A stretch of DNA of 37,815 nucleotides, from positions 1 to 37,815 of the forward strand of contig JAAWCS010000003.1 in NCBI GenBank assembly GCA_022793375.1, read 5' to 3'. A model generated the notes under the pieces. It saw nothing but the letters and a program-made list of their open reading frames with translations, was not told where the DNA came from and did not search any database. The DNA is from Lachnospiraceae bacterium. GTDB lineage: Bacteria > Bacillota > Clostridia > Lachnospirales > Lachnospiraceae. Positions 1 through 8,126 of this stretch are shown one piece after another (within the stretch, counting starts at the first letter, position 1; every line of letters starts with the position of its first letter). The position numbers were made by a program, and so were the translations under genes.

Positions 1-2
1 AG

Positions 3-3000
3 GTGCCGGGCGAACAGATGCCGAATGAACAGGGGCTGGCTGAACAGAAGCCGTCTGGACAGGGGGCGGATGGACAGAAGCCGTCTGAACAGGGGTCGGC
101 TGAACAGAAGCCGTCTGGACAGGAGCCGGCTGGACAGGTGCCGTCTGAACAGGGGTCGGCTGAACAGAAGCCGGCTGGACAGCTGCCAGATCAACAGGAG
201 CCGGCCGAACAGAAGCCGGCTGAACAGGCACCGAACGAACAGGCGCCAAACGAACAGAAGCCCTCAAAAGATGAGACAGATGGGGAAAAATCAGAAAATC
301 CGGAAAAACCGGAGGAGGTGCCTGCACCAATACCTCCGACGGCAATAAATCCGGAGATACGTTCTTTTGAGATGGAAAACCTCATGCGGACAGCGGGCAG
401 TGTTGACAAGTCGGCTGGACTGGATTTCAGATATGAATCTCAAATGCCAACCATCGAAACGACATACACAGCCGGGGCCGGGGAAATAATCTGGAAACCG
501 GCAGTGGAAAACGGCAAGGTAACCAGCGCGGTATTGGTCATGAGAAATGTACAGATTGACAGTACGGCCGTGCAGAAAACAGGAGTCGTGGTTTCGGTTC
601 CGTGCCGGATTGAACTGGAGGGGGAAAACAGCATTACTTCTGATAAAATGGGGGTGTATGTTGTTTCAGACCTGGGAGATGCGGATCTGACGATTACCGG
701 CCCCGGTTCGCTGGAGATTCACAGCCAGACAGATGGAATTCAGGCTACCGGCAATATTTTGATCGACGGCGCGCAGATACGGATCGACTATGGATCGGCG
801 AGCGGAAACGGGTGCGGGTTACGTTCCCTGCATGGAGACGTAACCATTTGCAATAAAAGCCATGCGGTTATAAAAAACAATCCGGGAATCGGAAGCAGCA
901 GCGGGGCAATCTTTGCGAACCAAAGCGGGAAAGGCACGCTGCGAATTGAAAGCAGTTATGTGATTGCCGTAAACGAAGGCGGGGCCGCGGCCTCAGCCGA
1001 AACGGTTGCATTGATTCGCGCGGATGTCCGGGCCATCGGAAAGACGGATACGCAAAAGGCCGCTGGTACGTTCTTGTGTCAATATTTTCGCATGGATGGC
1101 GGAAAAGCATATGTGGAGAACCGGGGGACCGATTTAGAATTGTGGAGTTCTCCCATTAGCATGAAGCGTGCGGTTCTGGAAAACAGCGCGGTTTTTTATG
1201 GAGCGCAAAAAATAAGCGTTTTGCCGTTTCAGGGGGACGGCGTCTGGTATACCGGCTGTTCCTGGGATGAGACAGCGGATACCATTACGGCGGGCAGCGG
1301 CTATGTATTCGGAGAGGTGACCTGGAATGAGAATTTCTGCTTCGGCCCCGGCGCGGCGCTTTCCATTGGAAACTATAGTGTAAAGGAGTCGGTTCTCACG
1401 ATCCCGGAGGGAACGCGAGCGGATATACCGGCGGGCAGCGTGCTGAATATCAAATGCAGTATTGCGGACCGGGGCGCGAATCCGGGCACGCTTGTGAATA
1501 ATGGGACGCTGAATATCCAAAGCGGCGGTAGTATATGTACACACTATGACAATACACTTGGCGAGGGCGGCCACTTTCAGAACAACGGAACGATGAATAT
1601 ACTGGAAAACGGTTTGTTTCAGAATCGCAATGACCTGAAAAACAACGGTACAATAAATGTGGCCGGCGAGTGTTCTACCATTGAAATAACAGGCTACAAC
1701 GGTACGGTTGTTAATCCGGGGATAATCAACGGCTTTGTAATTGCCATGAAAAATGATTCGTATGTCAATGCGGCAAATGGAGAGGCGGTGATTAAAAGGG
1801 GCCAAATGCTGACAGTTGGCGCGGGAGTGGCCAGCAGCGGTGCGAGAAGCCGCATTTTACGCATCGAGGACGGCGGGCAGCTGCAGGTGGAAGAAGGAGC
1901 GGTAATCGACGCGAAAAGCTATGTAACGGCAGATACGGTACTCCAATACCTGGATATAAGCGGCAGTCTGGTGGTGGACGGGAGTCTGCTGCTTCCGGAC
2001 AATGTGCCTGAGGAAGCGTTGTCCCGGCTGTTAGAAAAGATCGAAGGAAACGGGACTGTGACCCTGGGCTCTTCCAGTCCGTGCTATATTGTCAGAGTGG
2101 ATGAGGGAGACCGTTCGCAGGCACAGTTGGTTGCCCAAAACGGGCAGGTAAACCTGCCGGCCGATCCGCAGAGGGAAGGCTATCAATTTGTGGGCTGGTA
2201 TATCCTGGGGGCGGACGGCACGACGCAGGAATCCTTTGACATCAACACGCCGGTGCAGGGCTCTATGCAGATTTTTTCAAAATGGATGGGTATCAATACA
2301 TGGACCGAGCCGCTGTCGATTGTCGGCTGGAGTTATGGGCAGGCCGCCAACGCGCCGGAAGCGGTCAGCCGCTTTGGAACGGTCCGTTACGTCTACGGCG
2401 GCCAGGCCGACGGTTTGTTTGCGGAAACAGTGCCGACACAGGCAGGAACCTGGTATGTGAAAGCGCTTGTAGAGGCGGCAGGAGATTATACCGGTTTAGA
2501 AAGCCTTCCCCTGGCGTTTCGGATTGAGCCCAAAGCGTATGTGGAGGGAGGCAGCATTACGGTCTCGGAAATCACGGGCGAAGAAGACCTCGCGGGCATA
2601 ACGGTGCGGGAAGGAGAGAGCGTGCTGCAAAAAGGCAAGGACTATCGGGTGGAGACCGTACAAAACGGAGAAACCATAACCGTAACAATTACGCTGCAGG
2701 GCAACTATACGGGGACGATTCGGAAAAGCTTTACGGTGAGGCCGGTGGATCCGGAAGGACCGGTCGCTCCGGAAGAGCCAGTGAAACCGGAAGAGCCAGT
2801 GAAACCGGAAGAGCCAGTGAAACCGGAAAAGCCAGGGGATCCGGAAAGGCCGGTCGATCCGGGAAAGCCGGAGGATGCGGAAAAGCCAGTGAAGCCGGAA
2901 CAACCGCCGGCGCCGACAACACCGCCGGGACCGTCTGCCTCACAGGGAACGGGAGGAGCGGTGACGCTGCAGAAACCGTCCGTTTCGCAAAAACCGGTGA

Positions 3001-3317
3001 CGCCGATACAATCGTCCAAACAGACACAACAGACGGCAGAGCAGCAAACAGCCGAACCGAAGGAGGCAGATGTTTGGAAAAACCCGGCAAAAATGCTGTC
3101 AAGCTGGACATATTTTGTCCGTGGGCGACGCGTTCACGCGGCAGTGAAGGCGCAGTCCCTGTATGTGTTCCGCAAATGTTTCTTAGTGGAGGACAAAACG
3201 CACGGCCTGAACAGCGGATTGGAAACGGAAACCGGCTCCGCAAGTGGCGCCGGAGAAGGAAATACCGGCGGCAGGGGGCAAAAAATCTTTCGCAGAAAAT
3301 CGGGAAGGAACGGCTGA
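3..3317 (+). CDS. Repeat-rich surface-type protein, 5' end outside window
   Basis: The frame is open from the first bases and shows no signal peptide or ribosome binding site, so the true start probably lies upstream. About 1,104 residues are visible. Residues 1-90 are degenerate pentapeptide repeats of the type EQKPS/EQGSA. Residues 110-700 resemble a beta-helical adhesin (repeated NNGT- and GxLxI-type turns). Around residues 705-760 is an InlB B-type (Listeria-Bacteroides) repeat ending in GYQFVGWY...FSKW. A second beta-rich module follows, then a Pro/Glu/Lys linker of repeated KPEEPV near residues 915-970. This architecture is typical of secreted or wall-associated adhesins. There is no LPxTG motif or C-terminal membrane anchor; the last 85 residues are basic, do not resemble an anchor and may be out of frame. 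Ligand and function are unknown. Confidence 0.75.
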   Translation: MPGEQMPNEQGLAEQKPSGQGADGQKPSEQGSAEQKPSGQEPAGQVPSEQGSAEQKPAGQLPDQQEPAEQKPAEQAPNEQAPNEQKPSKDETDGEKSENPEKPEEVPAPIPPTAINPEIRSFEMENLMRTAGSVDKSAGLDFRYESQMPTIETTYTAGAGEIIWKPAVENGKVTSAVLVMRNVQIDSTAVQKTGVVVSVPCRIELEGENSITSDKMGVYVVSDLGDADLTITGPGSLEIHSQTDGIQATGNILIDGAQIRIDYGSASGNGCGLRSLHGDVTICNKSHAVIKNNPGIGSSSGAIFANQSGKGTLRIESSYVIAVNEGGAAASAETVALIRADVRAIGKTDTQKAAGTFLCQYFRMDGGKAYVENRGTDLELWSSPISMKRAVLENSAVFYGAQKISVLPFQGDGVWYTGCSWDETADTITAGSGYVFGEVTWNENFCFGPGAALSIGNYSVKESVLTIPEGTRADIPAGSVLNIKCSIADRGANPGTLVNNGTLNIQSGGSICTHYDNTLGEGGHFQNNGTMNILENGLFQNRNDLKNNGTINVAGECSTIEITGYNGTVVNPGIINGFVIAMKNDSYVNAANGEAVIKRGQMLTVGAGVASSGARSRILRIEDGGQLQVEEGAVIDAKSYVTADTVLQYLDISGSLVVDGSLLLPDNVPEEALSRLLEKIEGNGTVTLGSSSPCYIVRVDEGDRSQAQLVAQNGQVNLPADPQREGYQFVGWYILGADGTTQESFDINTPVQGSMQIFSKWMGINTWTEPLSIVGWSYGQAANAPEAVSRFGTVRYVYGGQADGLFAETVPTQAGTWYVKALVEAAGDYTGLESLPLAFRIEPKAYVEGGSITVSEITGEEDLAGITVREGESVLQKGKDYRVETVQNGETITVTITLQGNYTGTIRKSFTVRPVDPEGPVAPEEPVKPEEPVKPEEPVKPEKPGDPERPVDPGKPEDAEKPVKPEQPPAPTTPPGPSASQGTGGAVTLQKPSVSQKPVTPIQSSKQTQQTAEQQTAEPKEADVWKNPAKMLSSWTYFVRGRRVHAAVKAQSLYVFRKCFLVEDKTHGLNSGLETETGSASGAGEGNTGGRGQKIFRRKSGRNG
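13..267 (+). repeat. 15-bp tandem repeat encoding pentapeptides
   Basis: About 17 consecutive degenerate 15-bp units encode (E/G)Q-x-(P/S/A)-x pentapeptides such as EQKPS, GQEPA and EQGSA. Some 30-45 bp blocks are nearly identical, which suggests recent unit duplication. The array may begin before the window. Confidence 0.8.
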
Positions 3318-3435
3318 AAACGATTTCTTATTTTGAGAACTGCTGCCGGTATTTGCCGGGGGTGACGTTGGTCTGTCTTTCGGGTTCCCGACGACGGCCG
3401 GGAAGAAACCGCCCCAAATTTTGCCGAGAAAGCAG

Positions 3436-3464
3436 TTGACAAACGCTCCGTTTTCTCATAGACT
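3436..3464 (+). promoter_or_regulatory. Sigma-A-type promoter for the cysE-cysS leader
   Basis: TTGACA at 3436-3441 is a perfect -35 box. A 17-bp spacer separates it from TAGACT at 3459-3464, a four-of-six match to the -10 consensus. It lies just before the T-box leader. The 3318-3435 gap upstream shows no convincing gene or hairpin. Confidence 0.6.
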
Positions 3465-3474
3465 ATTGTATAAA

Positions 3475-3743
3475 TGAGATGGAAAAGGCAGCGAAAGGAA
3501 GAGTATTCTGCAAGCATGGCCGCAGAGAGGGAGCGTCATTGGCTGAAAGCGGTCCCGGCCAGAGGGCAGGAGAAGTGCATCCGGGAGCCGGTCTTGTGAA
3601 GCGGTGCGGCGCAAGCCGTCTGCCAAGCAGGGCACGTTTGTCCACGTTACGGAAAATGAAGGGAAGGCCGCAGGCCTTAATCAGAGTGGAACCGCGGAGC
3701 GGATAGCAGGCTTCGTCTCTAGTGCAGAGACGGAGCCTGTTTT
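3475..3743 (+). promoter_or_regulatory. T-box riboswitch leader, probably tRNA-Cys responsive
   Basis: The canonical T-box core AGAGTGGAACCGCGG is at 3683-3697, followed directly by an intrinsic terminator. The upstream 200 nt fold as a Stem I-like region. A TGC triplet at 3576-3578 sits where a specifier codon is expected, after the closing GGCAG arm and followed by A. TGC codes for cysteine, which agrees with the downstream genes cysE (cysteine precursor synthesis) and cysS (cysteinyl-tRNA synthetase). Known T-box logic implies that uncharged tRNA-Cys binds the leader and prevents termination. The specifier choice is an inference from sequence position, not from a computed fold. Confidence 0.88.
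3707..3743 (+). terminator. T-box terminator hairpin
   Basis: The arms at 3708-3721 and 3726-3739 are complementary with one G-U pair (left arm CAGGCTTCGTCTCT) and are followed by TTTT. The position directly after the T-box core fits the terminator that competes with the antiterminator. Confidence 0.85.
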
Positions 3744-3808
3744 GTACATCGCGGGCCGGCCCCGCCAGGCAGAGAGCCGCTTTTTCATCCGCAGAAAGGA
3801 AGAAAGCA

Positions 3809-4498
3809 ATGGGAATCATTTCCTATATTCGTAAAGAAGCCGAGGTCATCAAAGAGCGCGACCCCGCGATCAAATCCCCGGCAGAGGTGTTGCTGTATTC
3901 AAGTTTTTGGGCGATCCTGTCCTACCGGACGGCTCACAAATGGTATCAGAACAAGCACTATTTCTGGGCCAGGTGGCTTTCCCAGCGGGCGGCCAAAAAG
4001 ACCGGGATCGAGATTCATCCGGGCGCGCAGATCGGCGAGGGCCTGTTCATCGACCATGGCCACGGCGTGGTCATCGGCGAGACGACGATCATCGGCGACA
4101 ACGTGACGCTGTACCAGGGCGTGACTCTGGGCGGCACAGGCAAGGAAAAAGGCAAGCGCCATCCGACGCTGGGCAATAATATCATGGTCAGCGCCGGCGC
4201 AAAGGTACTGGGCTCCTTTTCAATCGGGGACAATTCCAAGATCGGGGCCGGTTCGGTCGTGCTGTCGGAGGTGCCGCCAAACTCGACGGTGGTCGGCGTG
4301 CCGGGCCGTGTCGTGAAACGCGCCAACGTGCGTGTTCCGCAGGCCGATCTCGACCAGGTACTGCCGGACCCGGTTAAGCAGGAATTGGAACAGCTGAAGA
4401 AGGAATGCGCCGGACTGAGGGCGGAACTGGACGAACTGAAAAAGCAGACGGCTTTTAAGGCGCCCGGCCGGGCCGGGGAAAGCGAAAACGCCGGATAA
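3809..4498 (+). CDS. cysE: Serine O-acetyltransferase
   Basis: This enzyme makes O-acetylserine from L-serine and acetyl-CoA, the committed step of cysteine synthesis in the cytosol. The protein has 229 residues. An N-terminal helical part (about residues 1-65) leads into a left-handed beta-helix of hexapeptide repeats with the family signature DHGHGVVIGET, then GVTLGGTGK and the closing VVGVPGRVVK. The C-terminus carries an extra charged coiled coil (around residues 190-215). The start at 3809 was chosen over an in-frame upstream ATG because AGAAAGGAAG lies just before it and because translation from 3722 would begin inside the T-box terminator. It is the first gene behind the cysteine T-box, so induction on cysteine shortage is expected. 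Confidence 0.93.
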   Translation: MGIISYIRKEAEVIKERDPAIKSPAEVLLYSSFWAILSYRTAHKWYQNKHYFWARWLSQRAAKKTGIEIHPGAQIGEGLFIDHGHGVVIGETTIIGDNVTLYQGVTLGGTGKEKGKRHPTLGNNIMVSAGAKVLGSFSIGDNSKIGAGSVVLSEVPPNSTVVGVPGRVVKRANVRVPQADLDQVLPDPVKQELEQLKKECAGLRAELDELKKQTAFKAPGRAGESENAG

Positions 4499-4528
4499 AA
4501 ACAGATATGCAAACGAAAGGAAAAGGAT

Positions 4529-5998
4529 ATGAAGATTTATAACACATTGACCAAACGCAAGGAAGAGTTTGTGCCGCTGGAAGAAGGCAAGGTGCGGATG
4601 TATGTCTGCGGCCCGACGGTGTACAACTTGATCCACATCGGCAACGCGCGTCCGATGCTTGTCTTTGACACGGTGCGCCGTTATTTTGAGTACCGCGGCT
4701 ACGAGGTGAATTATGTCTCGAATTTCACCGATGTGGATGACAAAATTATCAAAAAGGCGATCGAGGAGGGCGTGGAGGCGTCCGTGATATCAGAACGCTA
4801 CATTGCCGAGTGCAAAAAGGACATGGAAGCCATGAACGTGCGCCCGGCCACGACCCATCCGCTGGCGACCGAAGAAATCTGCGGGATGCAGGAGATGATC
4901 GGCACACTGATCGAAAAAGGCCATGCCTACACGGTATCGGACGGCACGGTCTACTTCCGTACCCGCAGTTTCCGGGACTACGGCAAACTCTCGCACAAGA
5001 ACCTGGACGATCTGCAGGCCGGGCACCGCGCAATCCAGGTGACGGGGGATGAAAAAGAGGATGCCTATGATTTTGTGCTCTGGAAGCCGAAGAAGGAGGG
5101 CGAGCCGTACTGGGAATCGCCCTGGTGCAAGGGTCGTCCCGGCTGGCACATCGAATGTTCGGTGATGGCGAAAAAATACCTGGGCGAGCAGATTGATATC
5201 CATGCCGGCGGGGAGGATCTCATTTTCCCGCACCATGAAAACGAGATCGCGCAGAGCGAGGCGGCCAACGGAAAAGAATTTGCCCGCTACTGGATGCACA
5301 ATGCGTTTTTAAATATTGACAACAGAAAGATGTCCAAGTCGGCCGGCAATTTCTTTACGGTGCGCGATATTGCCGAAAAATATGACCTGCAGGTCCTGCG
5401 CTTCTTCATGCTCAGCGCCCATTACCGCAGTCCCTTAAATTTCAGCGCCGAGCTGATGGCGGCGGCCAAAAACGGCCTGGAGCGGATCGTGACCGGCGCA
5501 GGCCGGCTGGCGGAGCTGGAGGCGGCCAAAGCCGGTGAAAAACCGGAGGCTGCCGCCAATGCCAAAGCAGAGGATGCCAAGACAGCGGAGGGAGCCTTGT
5601 CTCAAATGACTGCCGCAGAGCAGGAGTCCTGGGCGGCGGCACAGGCATTGACGGCCAAATATGAAGCGGCGATGGACGACGATTTCAATACCGCCGATGC
5701 GATCGCCGCCGTATTTGAGCTGGTAAAGCTGGCAAACACCACGGCGGGGGCGGATTCTACCCTGGCCTACGTAACGGCCCTGAAAGAGGAACTGTGCCGC
5801 CTGTGCGATATCCTGGGCCTGATTACCGAAAAGAAGGCGGAACTTTTGGACGCCGAGATCGAGCAGATGATCGCCAAAAGACAGCAGGCCCGCAAGGAGC
5901 GCGACTTCGCGCTGGCCGATCGGATTCGTGCGGAACTTTCCGATCGCGGGATCCTTTTGGAGGATACGAGAGAAGGCGTCAAATGGAAGCGGGCATGA
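4529..5998 (+). CDS. cysS: Cysteinyl-tRNA synthetase
   Basis: This cytosolic class I aminoacyl-tRNA synthetase charges tRNA-Cys. It has 489 residues, normal for the family. The HIGH-equivalent [12 protein letters not shown] is near residue 31 and KMSKS is near residue 269. Zinc-ligand candidates are visible: the Cys in YVCGPTVY, the Cys in WHIECSVM, and the His residues in [12 protein letters not shown]. An Ala/Glu-rich linker of about 40 residues (near 330-375) separates the catalytic core from the C-terminal helical domain, which ends with [15 protein letters not shown] good Shine-Dalgarno (GAAAGGAAAAGG) precedes the ATG. The gene follows cysE by 30 nt and shares the T-box leader. Confidence 0.96.
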   Translation: MKIYNTLTKRKEEFVPLEEGKVRMYVCGPTVYNLIHIGNARPMLVFDTVRRYFEYRGYEVNYVSNFTDVDDKIIKKAIEEGVEASVISERYIAECKKDMEAMNVRPATTHPLATEEICGMQEMIGTLIEKGHAYTVSDGTVYFRTRSFRDYGKLSHKNLDDLQAGHRAIQVTGDEKEDAYDFVLWKPKKEGEPYWESPWCKGRPGWHIECSVMAKKYLGEQIDIHAGGEDLIFPHHENEIAQSEAANGKEFARYWMHNAFLNIDNRKMSKSAGNFFTVRDIAEKYDLQVLRFFMLSAHYRSPLNFSAELMAAAKNGLERIVTGAGRLAELEAAKAGEKPEAAANAKAEDAKTAEGALSQMTAAEQESWAAAQALTAKYEAAMDDDFNTADAIAAVFELVKLANTTAGADSTLAYVTALKEELCRLCDILGLITEKKAELLDAEIEQMIAKRQQARKERDFALADRIRAELSDRGILLEDTREGVKWKRA

Positions 5999-6537
5999 GC
6001 GAAGGAACCGTCCGGGAAAAGGCCGTCCGGGAATCTTCTGGCACGGCCGCCGGCCGCGAAGCGTCTGGCCCCAAACAGACGCCGCTTGAAACGGATTTTG
6101 GAAAAACGGAAGAAAATCTGGCCGCCTATGCCCGCCGGCTTCTGGAAATCCCGGCCTTTGACCTGCGCAGCTATTCGCCGCTGACACTGGCTTTTTTGGG
6201 GGATGCGGTGTATGAACTGGTGATCCGCACGATGGTTGTGACCCGTGCCAACACCTCGCCGAACCAGCTGAACCGGCAAAGCAGCGCCCTTGTCAAGGCG
6301 GCTGCGCAGGCGCAGATGATGCATGCGATTGCCGGGCAGCTGAGTGAGGAGGAGCAGGCAATATACAAACGCGGCCGCAATGCACATTCGGCTACCAAGG
6401 CCAAGAACGCGACCGTGGCCGATTACCGGACGGCGACCGGGTTTGAAGCGCTGGTCGGCTACCTGTACCTGAAGGGCGATCTGCGGCGGGTGGTGGAGCT
6501 GGTGCGGGCCGGATTGGATGGAAGGACCAAGAAATGA
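5983..6537 (+). CDS. mrnC: Mini-ribonuclease III
   Basis: Mini-III is an RNase III-like endonuclease lacking the dsRNA-binding domain; in Bacillus it matures the ends of 23S rRNA. The catalytic core shows LAFLGDAVYELVIR (acidic signature), then KRGRNAHSATKAK and TGFEALVGYLYL. The predicted length is 184 residues, about 45 more than typical; the extra part is a Ser/Glu/Lys-rich N-terminus. The start at 5983 has GAGAGAAGG six bases upstream. An alternative ATG at 5995 forms an ATGA overlap with the cysS stop and would shorten the protein by four residues. It overlaps cysS and rlmB in a translation-coupled arrangement. Confidence 0.88.
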   Translation: MEAGMSEGTVREKAVRESSGTAAGREASGPKQTPLETDFGKTEENLAAYARRLLEIPAFDLRSYSPLTLAFLGDAVYELVIRTMVVTRANTSPNQLNRQSSALVKAAAQAQMMHAIAGQLSEEEQAIYKRGRNAHSATKAKNATVADYRTATGFEALVGYLYLKGDLRRVVELVRAGLDGRTKK

Positions 6538-7280
6538 GAGTAGAAGAATTTACGATTGAGGGACGCAACGCAGTATTGGAGGCTCTGCGTTCCGGCCGGC
6601 CGATTGACCGGCTCTATATTCAGGACGGCTGTAAGGACGGCCCGGTGCAGACAATCCTGCGGGAGGCCCGCAAAGGAGAAGCGCTGATTAGCTTTGTGAA
6701 AAAGGAGCGGCTTGACCAGATGTCGGAAACCGGTAAGCACCAGGGCGTGATTGCGCAGGCCGCCGCCTACGAATACGCGCAGGTGGAGGACATGCTGGCG
6801 CTGGCCCGCGAGCGGGGAGAGGATCCGTTTTTGTTTCTTCTCGACGGGATCGAGGATCCGCACAACCTGGGGGCAATCCTGCGTACCGCCAATCTGGCCG
6901 GCGCGCATGGCGTGATTATCCCCAAACGCCGCGCGGTGGGCTTAACCGCGGTGGTGGCGCGCACCTCGGCCGGGGCGCTCAACTACACGCCGGTCGCGCG
7001 GGTGACAAACCTTTCGGCCACAATAGAAGAACTGAAAAAAGAAGGGCTGTGGTTTGCCTGCGCGGCGATGGACGGCGAGGTCATGTACCGCTGCCGCCTG
7101 ACCGGCCCGCTGGGGCTGGTGATCGGCGGCGAAGGCGACGGCGTGAGCCGTCTGGTGCGTGAAAAATGCGATATGACGGCTGCGATTCCGATGAAGGGCG
7201 ATATTGATTCTCTCAACGCGTCGGTAGCGGCCGGCGTGCTGGCCTTTGAGGTGGTGCGCCAGAGATGGGGAGGACAATAA
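6534..7280 (+). CDS. rlmB: 23S rRNA (guanosine-2'-O)-methyltransferase, RlmB/TrmH family
   Basis: This is a SPOUT-class methyltransferase that uses SAM to modify ribose 2'-OH, in E. coli RlmB at G2251 of 23S rRNA. The protein has 248 residues. The N-terminal substrate-binding domain begins EEFTIEGRNAVLEAL. SPOUT motifs follow: NLGAILRTANLAGAHGV, TSAGALNYTPVARVTNL, and the knot region VIGGEGDGVSRLV...IPMKGDIDSLNASVA. It starts in an ATGA overlap with mrnC, so the two rRNA-processing genes are coupled. The exact rRNA target is inferred from family membership. Confidence 0.92.
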   Translation: MRVEEFTIEGRNAVLEALRSGRPIDRLYIQDGCKDGPVQTILREARKGEALISFVKKERLDQMSETGKHQGVIAQAAAYEYAQVEDMLALARERGEDPFLFLLDGIEDPHNLGAILRTANLAGAHGVIIPKRRAVGLTAVVARTSAGALNYTPVARVTNLSATIEELKKEGLWFACAAMDGEVMYRCRLTGPLGLVIGGEGDGVSRLVREKCDMTAAIPMKGDIDSLNASVAAGVLAFEVVRQRWGGQ

Positions 7281-7356
7281 GGGCCGACATAGAGAATCGG
7301 CATCCATGGTTTAGCGGTATTCTTTTGGGATAGAAGAGGGCGGGAAAGGAGAAATT

Positions 7357-7938
7357 ATGCAGGCAAAGCTTTTAAGCCTCGCAGAGTGTAAACGGGTTTA
7401 TGAGGATTATTTAGTGAAGGATTTCCCTGCCGACGAGGTAAAGCCTTTTAGCAGCATCCGCCGGATGACACAAAAAGGCCTTTATCAAAGCTGGGGCTTT
7501 TACGAGGAGAACGATCTGGCCGCATACGCGTTTTTGTGCGACGACTGCCGGCAGCGGTTCAGTCTGCTGGATTACTATGCCGTAAATGCTTCTCTGCGGG
7601 GGCGGGGGTACGGACAGCGGGCGCTGGCCGTTTTACGGGAACGCTATCGGGCGTATAAAGGGGTGATTATCGAATCGGAGAATCCGGATTTTGCAAAGAA
7701 TGAGGAGGATCGGCGTACCCGTGTGCGGCGGCTCGCTTTTTATGAAAAATGCGGCCTTACGGACAGCGGCGTGCGGGGGAGCGCTTTTGGCGTGGAATAC
7801 AGGATTTTGTATGCGCCCTGCAGCGGGCCGGCCACCAATAAAGAAGTAAAAGCGGCGCTGGCGGAGATTTATCGGATGCTGGTGCCGGGAGAAGCGTATA
7901 AAAAGTTCATACGGATTCGTCTGCAGGAGCGCGGTTAA
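7357..7938 (+). CDS. GNAT-family N-acetyltransferase
   Basis: The protein has 193 residues and a GNAT fold. The acetyl-CoA pyrophosphate-binding loop RGRGYG is at residues 81-86, following the strand LLDYYAVNASL, and the motif-B-like helix RRLAFYEKCGL comes near residue 130. The C-terminus (about 165-193) is an extra helical tail. A GGAAAGGAG ribosome site precedes the ATG. The substrate cannot be told; many relatives acetylate small amines or protein N-termini. The gene converges with the FAD reductase and is separated from it by a long inverted repeat. Confidence 0.8.
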   Translation: MQAKLLSLAECKRVYEDYLVKDFPADEVKPFSSIRRMTQKGLYQSWGFYEENDLAAYAFLCDDCRQRFSLLDYYAVNASLRGRGYGQRALAVLRERYRAYKGVIIESENPDFAKNEEDRRTRVRRLAFYEKCGLTDSGVRGSAFGVEYRILYAPCSGPATNKEVKAALAEIYRMLVPGEAYKKFIRIRLQERG

Positions 7939-8002
7939 GAGGGGGATTTCTGGTCCCGGAATCTTTGGTCCCGGCCGTCCGCGCGAAAGCCGATCGAAAA
8001 AG

Positions 8003-8106
8003 AGAGCTGTTGCAAAACAAAGAGTCTGCGCAAAATGCGGCATTCGTGCAGGAACCGGCACAACCGTATTTTGTGTTTTCTCTGCGTTTAGCAACAGCTC
8101 TTTTTA
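8003..8106. terminator. Long imperfect hairpin between convergent genes, probable bidirectional terminator
   Basis: Perfect 11-bp outer arms lie at 8003-8013 (AGAGCTGTTGC) and 8091-8101. Inner arms pair further: CAAAATGCGG near 8031-8040 with CCGTATTTTG near 8065-8074 (one mismatch), and GTGC with GCAC. A T-run follows on the plus strand (8099-8105) and an A-run precedes the left arm, giving a T-run on the minus strand. The element sits between a plus and a minus gene. Confidence 0.65.
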
Positions 8107-8126
8107 TGCGGTATTACGAAAAACGT

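Noticed and set aside
3074-3439. 121-codon plus-strand frame overlapping the surface protein end
   Set aside because: Arg-rich, with no convincing ribosome site or motif; probably a shadow or the result of a frameshift.
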